Shown here: positions 11,238-24,236 of the stretch, in pieces | How positions within the stretch are numbered: the first letter of the stretch is position 1 | Layout: the number at the start of each line of letters is the position of its first letter | Assembly (NCBI RefSeq): GCF_029873635.1 | Contig: NC_080420.1 | Span: 53,683,457 to 53,747,456, forward strand | Direction of reading: 5' to 3' | Origin: Malania oleifera | Taxonomy: Eukaryota; Streptophyta; Magnoliopsida; Santalales; Ximeniaceae | Length of the DNA stretch: 64,000 nucleotides | Notes under the pieces: generated by a model | Database searches by the model: none | What the model was told of the DNA's origin: nothing | What the model saw: the letters and a program-made list of their open reading frames with translations, nothing else | Translations under genes and position numbers: made by a program

Positions 11238-12088
11238 TTAGGTAGCAGGGGTATCGTCATCATCATCATCATCACAAGAAGTCACGTCAACATCATCAGA
11301 ATCCTCACTATCATCACCAATAGAGTCATTAGGAGCTACAACGTCATTCAAGTGCATGCAGGCTGCTGTTGCAAACTCAAGACCAATAGGTGCTTTGGGA
11401 AAGTACCCAACTTCATGCACCCTACAAGAGCATAAAAACCGGGTGAGGAGCTTGCCTTACGACAAGAAACAAAAGATACTAGAAAAGGGTTGGAAGCATT
11501 CTATCATTTAGTTTAGAATAATGTGCCCAAGTGAAGATGGATACCGTTGACAAGCACATAAAGGATTTCAGATTGCAATCTAGTCATGGTATCAAAATGC
11601 ACCCTTTGAGGAATGACATTGTGAACAATACTTTTTGTAGTAACAACCTCTCCGAGTTCTAAATTGATAGAATTCTGGTCAAGATGAGCATATATTTCAT
11701 CATGAGAGGGGATAGGATGGGTGAAGCCTCTGTGAGATGAGTGATGATAAAATTTTTTAGAGTCTTCAACATTTAGACCATTAGAGATAACAATCTTGTC
11801 AAGGTAGAGGGGTGCATTTTGGACCCTAACGGTTATGGATTGATGGTCTTAACTAACAACAATATTTTGATAAAATTATAGAACCAAGGTCTCACTAACC
11901 TTCTGAGAAAGGCTCAAGAAATTGTTCCAACCTACATTATAGAACAGATTATGGATGTTGAGAATAACAATTTTAGGAAGAGTTAATGACTTACAATGGG
12001 AGAGTGAGTGCATAATGAACTAAAAGTTATTCTTTTTCACCTGCATCTTATATCTCCATCCACGAGAGGCACCAATGGAAGAATCCAT
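11238..12088 (-). pseudogene. remnant of a putative plant transposon protein (Transposase_32-like)
   Basis: On the minus strand a frame opens with an ATG at 12086-12088 (MDSSIGASRGW...) and is recognisable with stops and frame changes down to 11238. A stretch of about 85 codons near 11515-11790 is open. Visible motifs resemble the family annotated as putative plant transposon protein: a W-N-N-F-L segment, an F-Y-Q-N-I segment, ITVRVQNAPLYLDKI, and VNGIHLHLG near the end of the open part. Near 11421 the minus strand has tttatgctcttgtag, which looks like an intron 3' end, followed by a 60-codon frame ending in a run of aspartates. The family match is by eye, and the last acidic part could be a separate chance frame. 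Confidence 0.45.
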
Positions 12089-12806
12089 GAAAGGGGAAAA
12101 AAAAATTGGTGAAAACAAAGAAGAAGTGAAGAGGAGGCTCTTGGATTGACAAAGGGAGAAGAAGATAGGGGAAGTGTTCTACACAGGAGAAGGTAAGAAA
12201 TGGGAAGAAAAAAGGGATTTTTTAGGGTTTTTTAGATGAATTGCTGTGACTCAGTCTTCTACTTTGAGCAAACCGATTGACTGCTTAAAGCTACTGCCTA
12301 GGCTAGTCAATCGTTCCCTTTGCCAAATGGAATTTCTTTAAAAAAATTGAGAGAAAAGAAGGGGGGTTTTTGGGAGTAGGACTAAACACTGAATAAAAAT
12401 TACAACAAAAATACATCAAATAGCCAAAAGTAACTTGCACTAAAAAGATCAATCACACAAAGAAAATAAGTACAAGAGAAGTTCAAAAGGTTCACTTTTA
12501 CTAAGGGTTTCTGTTTTTTTTTTTTAATTTCCCAGTTTAATCTTATTGTCAAATTTTGTATCCCCCTTTTCACAAAGCTTATTTGTCCCAAATTTCAAAA
12601 TTTTAATAAAAAAGTATATTAATAAGATGACAAACTTTCAAAGATTATTTAATCGAACTCATTCAAATGTCTTCAATTTAAGAAAATCTCATTTTAATGA
12701 AACCGTAGGCTAACAATTATTCCAATTTTATTTACAAAACCCAAAAACCTTTATCAAATACAAGTCTTCATGATATTCATTGAGTATAAACTTTCAAAGA
12801 CAAGAG
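12089..12806. other. no gene seen
   Basis: AT-rich sequence upstream of the minus-strand transposon remnant. Bases 12240-12330 hold tgactcagtcttctac and gattgactgc motifs like those in the LTRs of this window. The 63-codon minus frame at 12400-12591 is driven by poly-A/T runs and is not credible. Confidence 0.4.
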
Positions 12807-14525
12807 TGTTAGCCATAGGGGCTACATAATCATGGTTTATGTGTTTTGAGGATATTAACCTATTGCTATTCCTAGCGCATTCCATCTTTGTAGATTATGT
12901 TTAGTACAGGTTCAAGGGACAAATACTTGAAGTATTAGTCAAAAGGAAAAGATCGGACCAAGTTGACGATCGAAGTAGGAAAGATCAAAAGGTCACGTAC
13001 TCAGATGAACCCAAGCACAACCAAAGGAAGCTTTATGTTGTATTATATGTAATTGGGGTTGTGTGAGGTAGAAACATGTTGTAACTCTTACGTTTTGTTT
13101 CATGCATGATTTCTGAGTAAGAGTTGAGCAAATGCACATGCATACAAGGATACTTGAGTTTACAGGATTGCACTAAAAGTCACAAATTCAATTCATAGTT
13201 TTCAAAGTTAAAATCAAAGAGTTTGTTAAAACAATCCTAAACTCAAATGTGGTTTTCAAAGGGACAAGTTTTCAACATCTTGGTTTCATAATCATTTTTA
13301 TACTTAGTCCCAGTTTTATCAAAACAAGTCTTATGTCCTCAGGGTTCAAAGAAAGTAAAGTATATTTTTAATAAAGGACATACAAGAATATAAGATATCA
13401 AAATGGTTTTTCAAATGTGTTTTGTTTAACAAGATATCTTATATTCAAGGAGAAACTCATTTGGACAAGTATTAAACTTTATTAGACTTAATATATTTCA
13501 TATACTTTTGTCTAATAATGTTTTAAGTGATTAAAAGGCTTTTTGGTTAGGTTTAAAACCTCAGTTATGCACCGATCACCTTTCCTGAATACCTTTTGGT
13601 ATTTTGGGGCCTAATTTTTTCTAGAAGAGTCCAAAAAGTACGATCTTGGTGTCCCTGGAAAGCTAAGAAAAAATACCGCAACTTTTATGTTAATGACATT
13701 TTATGATTCAGGACACTCGTTGACTAGTGGGGGACACTAGTTTACAAGTGCAGGGGACTAGTTGATGAGCCCACCGGGCAGAATGATGCTAACGAGCAAG
13801 AACGACTGGTTTTGTTTGTTAATTGCTCCTAACAGTCTAATAACGACTAGTTGAGTATTTTGGCTATAAATACAATCTATTAGGCTTGTTTAGACATGGT
13901 TTTGAAGGCTTTTGATCATTCTTAGTGAGAAACATTTTTTTATACCAAAACCTAAGCACCTCGCACTTTGCATTGTTGTTTTTCATTCAAAAGTGCTCAT
14001 TCTCTCTTGCTCTTTAATTGTGTTTGCTTCATTACTTGAGAGATAGTGTTAGGTTTGTTTTGTATTTAATATTTGTTCATTTGAGGAGAATCATATTGTA
14101 TTTCCATCATCTTCTTGTAAAGGTTCTTTGTAAACTGTTTGGTGAAGGTTCTCTGTTAACCGAAGAGGCTCTTTGTGAGCGGGTAGGGATTTGTTTCCGA
14201 GTAAAGGCGCTTTATGAGCGTGGTAGGGATTTTTTTTCGAGTTGTAAGGCTTCTCCATTGGTGAAGGAGTTACTTAGTGGATTGTGGAATCCTTGGGTTG
14301 GTCCCAAGGCATGGATGTAGGTTTGGTGCCGAACCACGTAAAAATACCAGTGTTGATTTTCTCTACCATTCTCTTTATTTTATTTGTCTTGTGCATGATT
14401 AAAATTTACTTATATCGTGATATAATTTCTTGTATCTTGCCAAGAGTTTTTATTTTGTAGAGAAATACGCATTCCGTGAAACGAGTCTATTCACCCCCTC
14501 TCTAGACTATATACTCCCGGGGTTG
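12807..14525 (+). repeat. LTR, probably solo or truncated
   Basis: Starts TGTTAGCCATAGGGGCTACA. It carries a cluster of gactagt / ttgactagtg motifs at 13711-13860 directly upstream of a TATA box (ctataaatac, about 13862), then gaggctctttgtgagcg repeats. It ends near ttcaccccctctctagacta, atactcccgg, the typical U5 end. The expected terminal CA and a primer site are not visible, so the right end is approximate. The 100-codon frame at 14018 lies in the R/U5 region and is not a gene. Confidence 0.65.
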
Positions 14526-14558
14526 GGATGCTCAAAAAAGAGGATATGCAATAAGTTT

Positions 14559-15136
14559 TGTTGTATTTGTGTGTGGCTCTTATACTTGTTGGGGTTCATA
14601 AACAAAGGAAGAAAAACATATGGATGAAAACTTTGTGTTGTGCAGCAGTGACTCGTCGATGAGTGCCCTGTGCTCGCCGACGAGTAGATACCAAGAGCCA
14701 GAAAATTGTGGAAGTTCTGAGACTTGTCGATGAGTGCTTTGGGGCTACAAGGAAAAATTCAAATTTTGAATTGGAACATTGAGACAGTTGGGTATTCGGA
14801 TGGAAGCCTTCGAGGGGTTGTTATATATGTTCTTCTAGGCATATTTTGACTTGAGAGAGGGTGAGAGAAGGAGAGAAGATCATTGTATACCATTGTAGTT
14901 TGTATCCTTGATTTTCATAGTGAAAATCTTGTTGATTGCTCCTGTGGATGTAGGCTTTGCCGAACCAGGTAATTCCTAGTTTCATTGCACTTATCTTTGT
15001 TTTATTTTTATTGCTATAGTTTTGAAAGTATTCTGTTTTTTATCATTTAGATTGTTGCAAGTGTATGTTTGACGACCCTTTACAACAATATTGTTATTCC
15101 TCTGTGCATTATTTGAGAGTTGTTAATTTCACAACA
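14559..15136 (+). repeat. 5' LTR of the 14559-19308 copia element
   Basis: 578 bp, TG...CA. Contains cgtcgatgagtgccctgtgctcg-type motifs at 14655-14740. It is about 84 bp shorter than the 3' LTR because the latter has extra copies of a cgtcaacgagtgccctgtgc unit. Confidence 0.85.
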
Positions 15137-15138
15137 AT

Positions 15139-15150
15139 TGGTATCAGAGA
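15139..15150 (+). promoter_or_regulatory. primer binding site, initiator tRNA-Met
   Basis: TTGGTATCAGAGAGTG begins two bases after the LTR. It matches the tRNA-Met complement up to TATCAGAG and then diverges. Confidence 0.8.
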
Positions 15151-15157
15151 GTGTTGT

Positions 15158-16671
15158 ATGGCCTCTGCATTGAAGGATCTCATGGTGCAGCAAGGCATGG
15201 TGTAAGTTTTATATAGAATTCAACCAGATAACATAGATGCAGTGACTTTGAATGAATTGGGAGCAATCATTTGTCCTTGTTTGGCTTATGACGTGTTGTA
15301 TCACCTCATGGATGAGAATACTCCAACATTAGTTTGGCCAAAACGGGAATATCGATATATGTCTAAGGGTTTGTCAAAATCTGCAAGTGTAGTGGAGGAA
15401 GATTCAAAATGTGGTGGTGGAGATATGCTATGTATTTCATCGGGTTCGGAGTGCTTCAGTGGTGATTCTTGGATCTTAGACATTAGATGCTTTTATCTTA
15501 GAAAATGATTTGACACCTATAGGTCAGTTTATGCTGGCTGTATTTTGATGGAAAATGATATTTCATGCAAAATATTTGTTATTGAAAATGTCAAAATCAG
15601 AATGTATGATGGTGTTGTAAAAGCCATATGTGATGTAAAGCATGAATTGGGTCTAAGGAAGAATATTATTTAATTGGGTATTTTAGACTATAATGGATAT
15701 TGTTACAAGTCTAAAAGTGGAGAAATGAAAATGTGTGAAGGTGACTCGATAATGATGAAAGGAGAAAAAGTAGCAGGGAAAGAAAAAATAAAATCTATGC
15801 ACTACAACATATTACGGTTATAGATGGAGTTGTAGCCGTTGAATCTGAGTCAGATATCTTGTGGAATATGCGATTAAAACATATGGGTGACTACACGTAT
15901 TCAAATGTTTGGGAACTGATGATGATATCATCAAAGATAGACATATATATCGTGAATTTATCATGAAGGGTCTTGGTGTACTTCATGCAGTGGCTGAGGT
16001 GGAGAACTAGACCAGAAGAGAGATTCTCAAGTCAAACATTGGGGTTGAGTACGCTACTTTTGTTCAAGGAGTGTTGTGAGTAGGGAAAATCATATGCAGG
16101 GCTTGCAGCGTACTTCTTGGTGAAGTCAGTGAATATGACACGTTTTCGTGTGACCGATTGCCAAAGGTATTGTTATATGGGAAAGTTGTAGGTGAATTGT
16201 AGGCAGGTTTTGCGGTAGACTATTCGGTTGCGAGTGGATGTCCACAAGTGCACTATTCTAGTAATGAAGGATCTAGACTTGATGTTATATCTAGATAGTA
16301 CACTTTTATAGGGTATAAGTAGGTTCAAGCTGGGTGATCCCATGACATACAAAGGGGTGATCGAGGACATGGTTTTTGGTGATAAAGTCATGGGGCAGCG
16401 TACTCAGGTAAAGGAAGAGAAACAATTGCTAGAAAATTGCAACAGCAACAATCATGTTATTCAGGTGGAGTTAGGGACTCAAGGAAGAAATGCGGAGAGT
16501 TCTATTTTTAGTCAATAATATCACGGTATGAATGGGCATGTGATGCAGGTAGAGTAACAAACTTAGGATAGAGATGACATTGGTCATGTTGTAGGGAGTT
16601 TTAACTCAAGAGACCAATAGAATCACGGTGGGCTCATGTGCACTATTAGACCACTACTCAGGTGTGTGAGT
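15158..16671 (+). pseudogene. broken copia gag-protease-integrase remnant
   Basis: An ATG at 15158 starts gag (MASALKDLMVQQGM). The frame at 15242 shows the gag core around VLYHLMDENTPTLVWPK and YMSKGLS, then jumps to a protease-like segment SGDSWILD without the zinc knuckle, so an internal deletion is likely. Further on are pieces matching the region before integrase (VVKAICDVKH, then DILWNMRLKHMG near 15860). Reverse transcriptase is not recognisable. Stops and frameshifts are frequent. The hAT element interrupts it at 16671. Confidence 0.7.
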
Positions 16672-17868
<1,197 letters not shown>

Positions 17869-18543
17869 GTGTGAGCTGGTGAGGCTTCCAGTATGGAAGA
17901 GGATGATAGGATGCAATGGAGTGATGTATCTGTTGTGTGTAAAAATGACATGTTATTGGCTGGGAAGACTTTAACTGAGTCTAATTCGTTGGAAACTTTA
18001 TTGAAAATTTTTTATATGAATGTGTTGGGTACAGCCAAGATGGGTCTTGGTTTGCTGATTCGCATGGATAAAACTACAGGGAGATTAGTTTTATCTTAGG
18101 GTGGTTTTGTGGACATGGCTATAAGGAGATCAGAGTTATCTCAAGGTGGCTTTATGGTTGGAACTGCAGCGAGACTCTGTTTACTATCTCAAGGAGGTTC
18201 TGTGGAGAATTAATATGAAATGTCTACCACTCGATACCCCAGGACGGGCTGTGATGTCTGGGATATGTAAAGGTCCCTCATTATTGTGTAATGGGGTGTT
18301 TTGGCAGGCAACTGAGTAAACCGTCAACTGTGAGATTTGTTGAAGACTATACAGAGGAAATTGGTGATAGAGGGTTTGCAGTAGTGTTTGTGTTTTCTGT
18401 TGTGGAAATGTATTTTTGGAAGTCTAAGGTGAAGTCTTCGGGTGTTGCATTTACAATTGTATCAGGGTTGATGGTAGAAGTTGAAGTTGCCATCAGCAAG
18501 TTCAAGCAGTGTTACTTGGACTTGGTGCATGTCTCCAAGTGCT
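17869..18543 (+). pseudogene. copia pol 3' remnant
   Basis: Continuation of the copia internal region after the hAT insertion. Most is not readable, but the frame ending at 18543 finishes ISKFKQCYLDLVHVSKC, which matches the usual C-terminus of this copia group (K-F-K-x-C-L-D-L-x-x-V-S-K-C). The stop is followed about 90 bp later by the polypurine tract and 3' LTR, the normal arrangement. Confidence 0.65.
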
Positions 18544-18633
18544 AGAAATGGAGACGGTCTTAACAGAATGCTCTAAGTACAAGGTGGAGTGATTAGATAT
18601 GTTTTTCATGTTCTCCAAAGGGGCGTATAATCG

Positions 18634-18646
18634 CCAAGGTGGAGAT
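18634..18646 (+). promoter_or_regulatory. polypurine tract
   Basis: The purine-rich bases aaggtggagat directly precede the 3' LTR start TGTTGTATT, the usual second-strand priming site. Confidence 0.75.
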
Positions 18647-19308
18647 TGTTGTATTTGTGTGTGACTCTTATACTTGTTGGGGTTCATAAACAAAGGAAGA
18701 AAAATATATGGATGAAGACTTTGTACTGTGCAGCAGTGACTCGTTGAGGAGTGCCCTGTGCTCGTTGATGAGTAGATACTGAGAGCCAAAAAATTATAGA
18801 AGTTTTGAGATTCGTCGATGAGTGGTTGTACTAGTAGACTAGTGGTTTTCTCTCTTTCGTCAACGAGTGCCCTATGCTTGTCAACAAGTGCCCTGTGCTC
18901 GTCAACGAGTGCTCTGGGGCTGCAAGGAAAAATTCAAATTTTGAATTGGAACATTGAAATGGTTGGGTATTCAGAGGGAAGCCTCCAAGGGATTGTTATA
19001 TATGTTCTTCTATACATATTTTGACTTGAGAGAGAGTGAGAGAAGGAGAGAAGATTATTTTATACCATTGTAGTGTGTATCTTTGATTTTCATAGTGAAA
19101 CTCTTGTCGATTGCTCCTGTGGATGTAGGCTTTACCAAACCATGTAATTCCTGGTGTCGTTGCTCTTATCGTTGTTCTCTTTATATTGTTATGGTTGTAG
19201 AAGTATTCTGATTTTTATCATTTAGATTGTAGCAAGTGTATGTTTGATTCTTTACAACAATATTGTTATTCCGCCGTGCATTGTTTGAGAGGCGTTAATT
19301 TCACAACA
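18647..19308 (+). repeat. 3' LTR of the 14559-19308 copia element
   Basis: 662 bp, TGTTGTATTTGTG...TTTCACAACA. Contains three or four copies of a cgtcaacgagtgccctgtgc unit (18858-18915) where the 5' LTR has fewer. Confidence 0.85.
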
Positions 19309-20410
19309 AAGTCCAATTTCCATCATTCGTTCTTAATCAAAAGGAGATTTTTGAGTTTTTTAATGACAAGATATCCATAGTAAAATGTTCATACAAGAGT
19401 CAATTATTCAATAAGTTTAATTTTTATGAAGATATGCTCAATTTTTACTAGAGAGACAATCATGGTCAAAATCTCATCAAATATTCAATAATCTCGATTA
19501 GCAATTATTTAAAAATTTCAATATCAATAAGATTCCTAGTATTCAATGTGCTTAATATCTTAATAAATTCAAAAATCATCAAGATCAAAAATATTTTTAC
19601 TTATGCTATCTCCCCCTCAGTCAATATCAAATGTTTTATAGGAGGGAGGTCTTAAAAATGAAATCCATTAAAAAATATCAAGAAATTCAATATGGTAAAC
19701 TTTTACAAAAGGATATTTAATAAAGATTATTTCAACGATAATGTGCTCAATTTTCATTGCAAGATACCCTTATAAGTTCAATATCAACAACAAGGTATTC
19801 ATATTCCAAAATGGTCATCATTCAAATATTTTTAATGTTACCAACAAAATATTTGATATTTTCAATCATGACAAGATATTCATTTAAGCATGCGTCACAA
19901 GTTCTATTCATTCGTATTCTTAAAATTCATCTCAAATTCAAATGTCAGTAAAAGATATGAACAAAATATCATACAAGTAAACTACAATCTCATTGCTAAA
20001 ACCTCAGGAATAAAGGTTTTTGGCAACAAATTTTGTATCCTTGTCACTAAAGGGTGGTGGGAAATTATTTTTTTTTTGAATACGAGGGGAAATTGTTTAG
20101 CAGTGAAATATATATTTTCATCAATGAAATAAAGTTGTCACAAAAAATGTTTCAAGTGACAAACCCAGAACAACATCAGTTTTGTTTAATAATATTCTCT
20201 ACAACCAAAACAACATCAATTTTGTGGTTAGTTTAAAAACCTTATCTTCCTTGCCCTGATTCATTATAATGCCATTCTTGTTGCAACCGAGAGCATCCAT
20301 GCTTGCTGCCATTGCAAAGACCCATTTTTAACCCCTAATGCTTCCACTCCTCTTTTTTAAGGTAAGTTTGAACTTTATCTAAGCTTCATAATTGTCTAAG
20401 TATTTCATAG
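19309..20410. other. no gene seen, probably old LTR DNA
   Basis: AT-rich with many ttcaatat / aagatattca words, similar in texture to the inner parts of the LTRs in this window. The short plus-strand frames at 19757-20236 have no recognisable motif and lie in simple AT-rich sequence. Confidence 0.4.
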
Positions 20411-20682
20411 TATTAGATTACCACTTTACCTAAAAGTTTAAGCTATTAGATTGTGGGCCAACAATGTATATCAAATTTTAACACTCCCCTGCACGTGCAG
20501 TCCGATAGCAGCACATGGAGAGATAAACAGATGACAAATAATGTCACAGAATAAAGACGAGCGACAGTATTATAACCCAGGACCTCCTGGTAACCAGAGC
20601 TCTGATACCATGTTAGATTACTACTTTACATAAAAGGTTAAACTGTTAGGTTGTGGCCAACAATGTATATCAAGTTTTAACA
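20411..20682 (-). mobile_element. TRIM element (miniature LTR retrotransposon), complete
   Basis: Two short terminal repeats, 20411-20483 (73 bp) and 20611-20682 (72 bp), flank a 127-bp non-coding interior. On the minus strand the LTR reads TGTTAAAACTTGATATACAT ... AATCTAACA. It is followed at once by TGGTATCAGAGCTC (primer site, plus coordinates 20599-20610), and the other LTR is preceded by the polypurine run aggggag. CATAG occurs directly on both sides (20406-20410 and 20683-20687), a perfect 5-bp target duplication. The left copy has TA in place of TG at its plus-strand edge. It has no coding capacity and depends on other elements. Confidence 0.9.
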
Positions 20683-21690
20683 CATAGATTATTCATCACT
20701 TGACTCACAATTATATTAGTTGTTAACTAATTATTGAATTTTTGGTGGAAATTATTGTTAGTACATGCATTTATATATCTTCAATTTAATCAAAACATGT
20801 AAATACATTACATATTTTGATTGAACCTTTGAATTGGCGTAAATTTTTCACTATATTGTGGTGTTTTGAGTCAATCAAAAGGTCTTCATATAAATTCCCA
20901 ATGGGTTGTGTGCACTGTTTACTTTGTTTTTAAGAAACTTCTAGGTATATTATTTTTTAGAGCATAAATTATTTTTTGAATGACAATAGGAAATCAATTT
21001 TACTTTGTATTCCTTAGGAATATGATTTGATCAACCCAACTAAACACATATGTGCAACACCTTTGGGTGGAACTCAAGATTGATCAATAGTAGAATATAC
21101 ACCTTGACATTCTTCATGACCAATATATAGACCTTCATTTTACAATGCAACAACATTTGATTATATTTTTGGCATAACTACTTCTTAGAAATATCAAAAC
21201 TCTTGTTTAGTCGCAGGAAGTGAAATAGTACATTGCTAAGAGCAAGTGGGAGCCATTTAACAAGTAGGCTTCTATGCATTCTTTCTAGGTAGGCTTTTGC
21301 AAGTACTACATAAAGTTGTGGTTTTCATTTCATTAAAAAAGACACAAAAATTTATATTTCAAAATAAACTTTAGTTTTCCATTATGTAACTTTTTCTCAT
21401 GGTTTTTTTTTTTTTTTGGTTTTGTTTATATTTGCAAATATGTTGGACTAATTTAATTTAGAGCTATGGATCAACCTCATCTTACATTGTTAGAAAAATG
21501 TGTTAACATTGTGAGTGTTTAGTTTAATGTTATAAAATTATGGATATTTTATTTGATATTTAGATATTTTTTTAATGTTGATTGAATATTAAAATGGGAT
21601 ATTGAATGCATTTTCAGCCTTATCAAAAGCATATATTGTATATTTAAGGTTATTGATTATTGAAATTGTATATGAACTACCATTTAATTT
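20683..21690. other. no gene seen
   Basis: AT-rich sequence with a T-run at 21401-21418. No open frame or repeat that I recognise. Confidence 0.4.
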
Positions 21691-21699
21691 GAAAAAAAA

Positions 21700-22214
21700 T
21701 AAAAAAAAAATTTTTGGTGATGAGAAATGTCACTAAAAGAGGCATCAATTTCCCTATCAATTTTATACTAATGAACTTTTTGTGTCACTAAAATCCGATG
21801 TCAACAAGTTTTTCTTGTCCCTAAAAATTTTTAGGAGAGAGAATTTTGTTTCTAAATAATTTTAGGACTATTTTTAATCATTAATGTCAATTTCCAACAA
21901 ATTTCTTTCCTCATGATTTTTAGGGACAAAATTATATTGTCACAATAACCAAAGCTTTTAGGAACAATTTTTTTTTTCTTTTTTCATGTAAAATAAAAAT
22001 ATTTAGTCTCTAGATTCATTAGTAACAAAAATGTTGCCCCTAAAAATATATTTTGGTGACAAGATTGGATATTTGTCACTAAAAATATTGGATGATGAAT
22101 TTTTAGGGATGAAGTTGTGATGATTTTTGTTTGTCCCTAAAATTCTTTAGCAACGAATTTTTGACTTTTAGGGATGAATTTATTCATCCCTAAAAAAAAT
22201 ATTCTTGTAGTATT
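21700..22214. repeat. CACTA-like terminal region
   Basis: Many copies, in both orientations, of ttttagggacaaa / gtcactaaaa / catccctaaaa words, the usual look of En/Spm (CACTA) subterminal repeats. The right edge reads attcttgtagtattg; inverted this is atactacaagaat, one base off the common CACTACAAGAA terminus. No matching left terminus or transposase is seen, so this is probably a terminal fragment. Confidence 0.5.
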
Positions 22215-22339
22215 GATAAATAAAGGATTGAAAAGGGTGAGCATACATAAATGGTCACGCTGGTGGTGGACGAATAAATACGCCAAGAGCGGGTTCCTAT
22301 TACCATCTAAGATGTTGAATGAGTATAAAATTTTGATGC

Positions 22340-24236
22340 TTGAAAAAAAACCTTAAACCTTGCCTCCGTAGTAAGGTGTGGAGCATGCGATCAAGTTGTT
22401 ATTGAAGGTGAAGCCTCCTACTAAAAAGCCCTATCGGAGAGGGCCTCCAAAGTTAACAAAATTGAGAAAGCAACTTGATAAGTTATTAGAATTGAGTTAT
22501 ATATAACACTCCAAAGCACTATTTGGAGCATCGATGTTGTTTTAGAGGAAACCTGATGGGAGAATGCAGATCAGTATGGACTACCATAATAAGTATCCTA
22601 TTCCATTAATTGTTGTTTTGTTTGATTAGCTAAGTTATGCCAAGTACTTCACGAAACTTAACAAGTAGTTAGACTACTATTAAGTGAGGATAACAGATGG
22701 TGATGAGCCAAATACTACTTGTATGACGTGGTACGAGGCATATGAATTCTTGGTGATGCTGTATAGGTTGACGAATGCATCATCGAAATTTTGGACAATA
22801 GTGAATCAAGTATTATATGAGTACCTTTGTAATTTTTTTGTGGTATAAATGGATGAAATTGTTGTTTATAGCTTTACTCTAGAGGAACAAGAAGAGAATT
22901 TACAGAAGGTGCTCAAGAGGATGAATGAGAATAGGTTATACATTAGGAGAGAAAAGTGCTCCTTCACTTAGCAGAGCATCAAATTCCTTGGTCATGTGGC
23001 TAAACAAGGTTGTATCTATATGGAGATGGAGAGGGTGAGTGCTATTAAAGATTGGAAGATTCTAATGACAATGAAGGAGTTGCGTTCCTTTCTTGGACTC
23101 GTCAACTATATCGAAATTTCACAGAAATGTTCTTGATAATAACTACCTCATTGACAAAACTACTAAAAAAGGGTCATAAGTAAAATTAAATGGAGGAGTG
23201 CTAGGGATCCTTTGACAATTTGAAGGAAGCCATAATGTGAGATCAGATACTTGATTTGGTGAACATCATAAAGGCTATTGAGGCATAGACATGTGCATTA
23301 GACTATGCCTTTGGTGGAGTCTTGTCACAAGATGAGCATATTGTTGTGTATGAGAGTCGTAAGCTTTTATCGAAGCTTAGCGAAAGTATATGGCTTATGG
23401 GAAGGAAATGATAGTAGTGATACATTGTCTTTGTGTGTGATATCGTTCCCTACTTAGGTTGAGGTTTGTGGTAAAAGTAGATAACTTGATTTTTAGTCAT
23501 TTCTTTACACAACCTAATTTATCAATTAAGTAGGACCACTAGAAAAAATTCCTTGTGGAATTTGATTTCTCATTTGCTCACTAGACAAGGTGGATGAACC
23601 AAAGCACGAAAGCATTAAGTAGGGAGGCCAAGTTTGCGACCATATAATTGGCAACACACTTGACAGTAAGTAAGGTTACTTGACAATGTGGAAGCGCACT
23701 AAAGAGAACCTTGTCAAAGATCTAATTCCAAAAATCTTACGAAGTTGGTGGAAGAGGTGAAAGCTCTCTAGTTTTGGTTAGAAGATAAATTATGGATGAC
23801 ACATAGTAACCAACTCTTTGTGCCTTGAGTTGGAGACCTAAGGAAGACATTGTTGAGAAAGTGTTATAGCACCATATTAGTAGACCATCCAAAATGGCAT
23901 CAAATTTTGCCATTGATGAAATAGAGGTATTATTAGCCACACATACATGATAAGGAGGTTAAGTATACTCAAATTTGTCTTAATTGCTAATAAGACAAGG
24001 TGGAGCAAAAGAAGATCCTAGAGCTGTTGGAGCCTCTTTAAGTACCAACAAGACCGAGGGAGACTATCTCACTTGACTTTAACAGTAACCTACCTAGATT
24101 CGGGGAAGCAAGGTATATTCTCGTGGTTATAAACAGGTCTTCAGAGTAGGTACTTTTATATATGCATCGAAGTATTGTTCTATAGAGAAGAACACCCATT
24201 TATTTTAAAACATGTGGTTATGTTTGGGTGTTCCCT
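22340..24236 (+). pseudogene. Ty3/gypsy pol remnant (gypsy I), reverse transcriptase to integrase
   Basis: Reading across many stops and frameshifts, the plus strand shows reverse transcriptase: KPPTKKPYRRGPPKL and KLRKQLDKLLEL, then RKPDGRMQISMDYHNKYPIP, FTKLNK, RLTNASSKF, and a catalytic box decayed to V-V-stop-M-D. These are followed by LEEQEENLQKVL, REKCSF and RSFLGLVNY. RNase H (GGVLSQD, VVYESRKL) and integrase pieces (GDLRKTLLRKCY, DHPKWHQILP, CLNC, DKVEQKK, PRETISLDF) follow. The integrase core is interrupted at 24236 by the composite insertion 24237-31447 and resumes at 31448. Gag and LTRs of this element are not found. Confidence 0.8.
24232..24236. repeat. target-site duplication TCCCT (left), partner at 31448-31452
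   Basis: TCCCT lies directly before TGTAATGACTTGCC and again directly after TCGGGTCTCTACA at 31447. The interrupted gypsy I integrase reading frame continues on the other side, which confirms the insertion. Confidence 0.85.

Noticed and set aside
11181-11435. 84-codon plus-strand frame with a run of isoleucines
   Set aside because: It is antisense to the aspartate-rich end of the transposon-protein remnant and depends on a tca/atc repeat.
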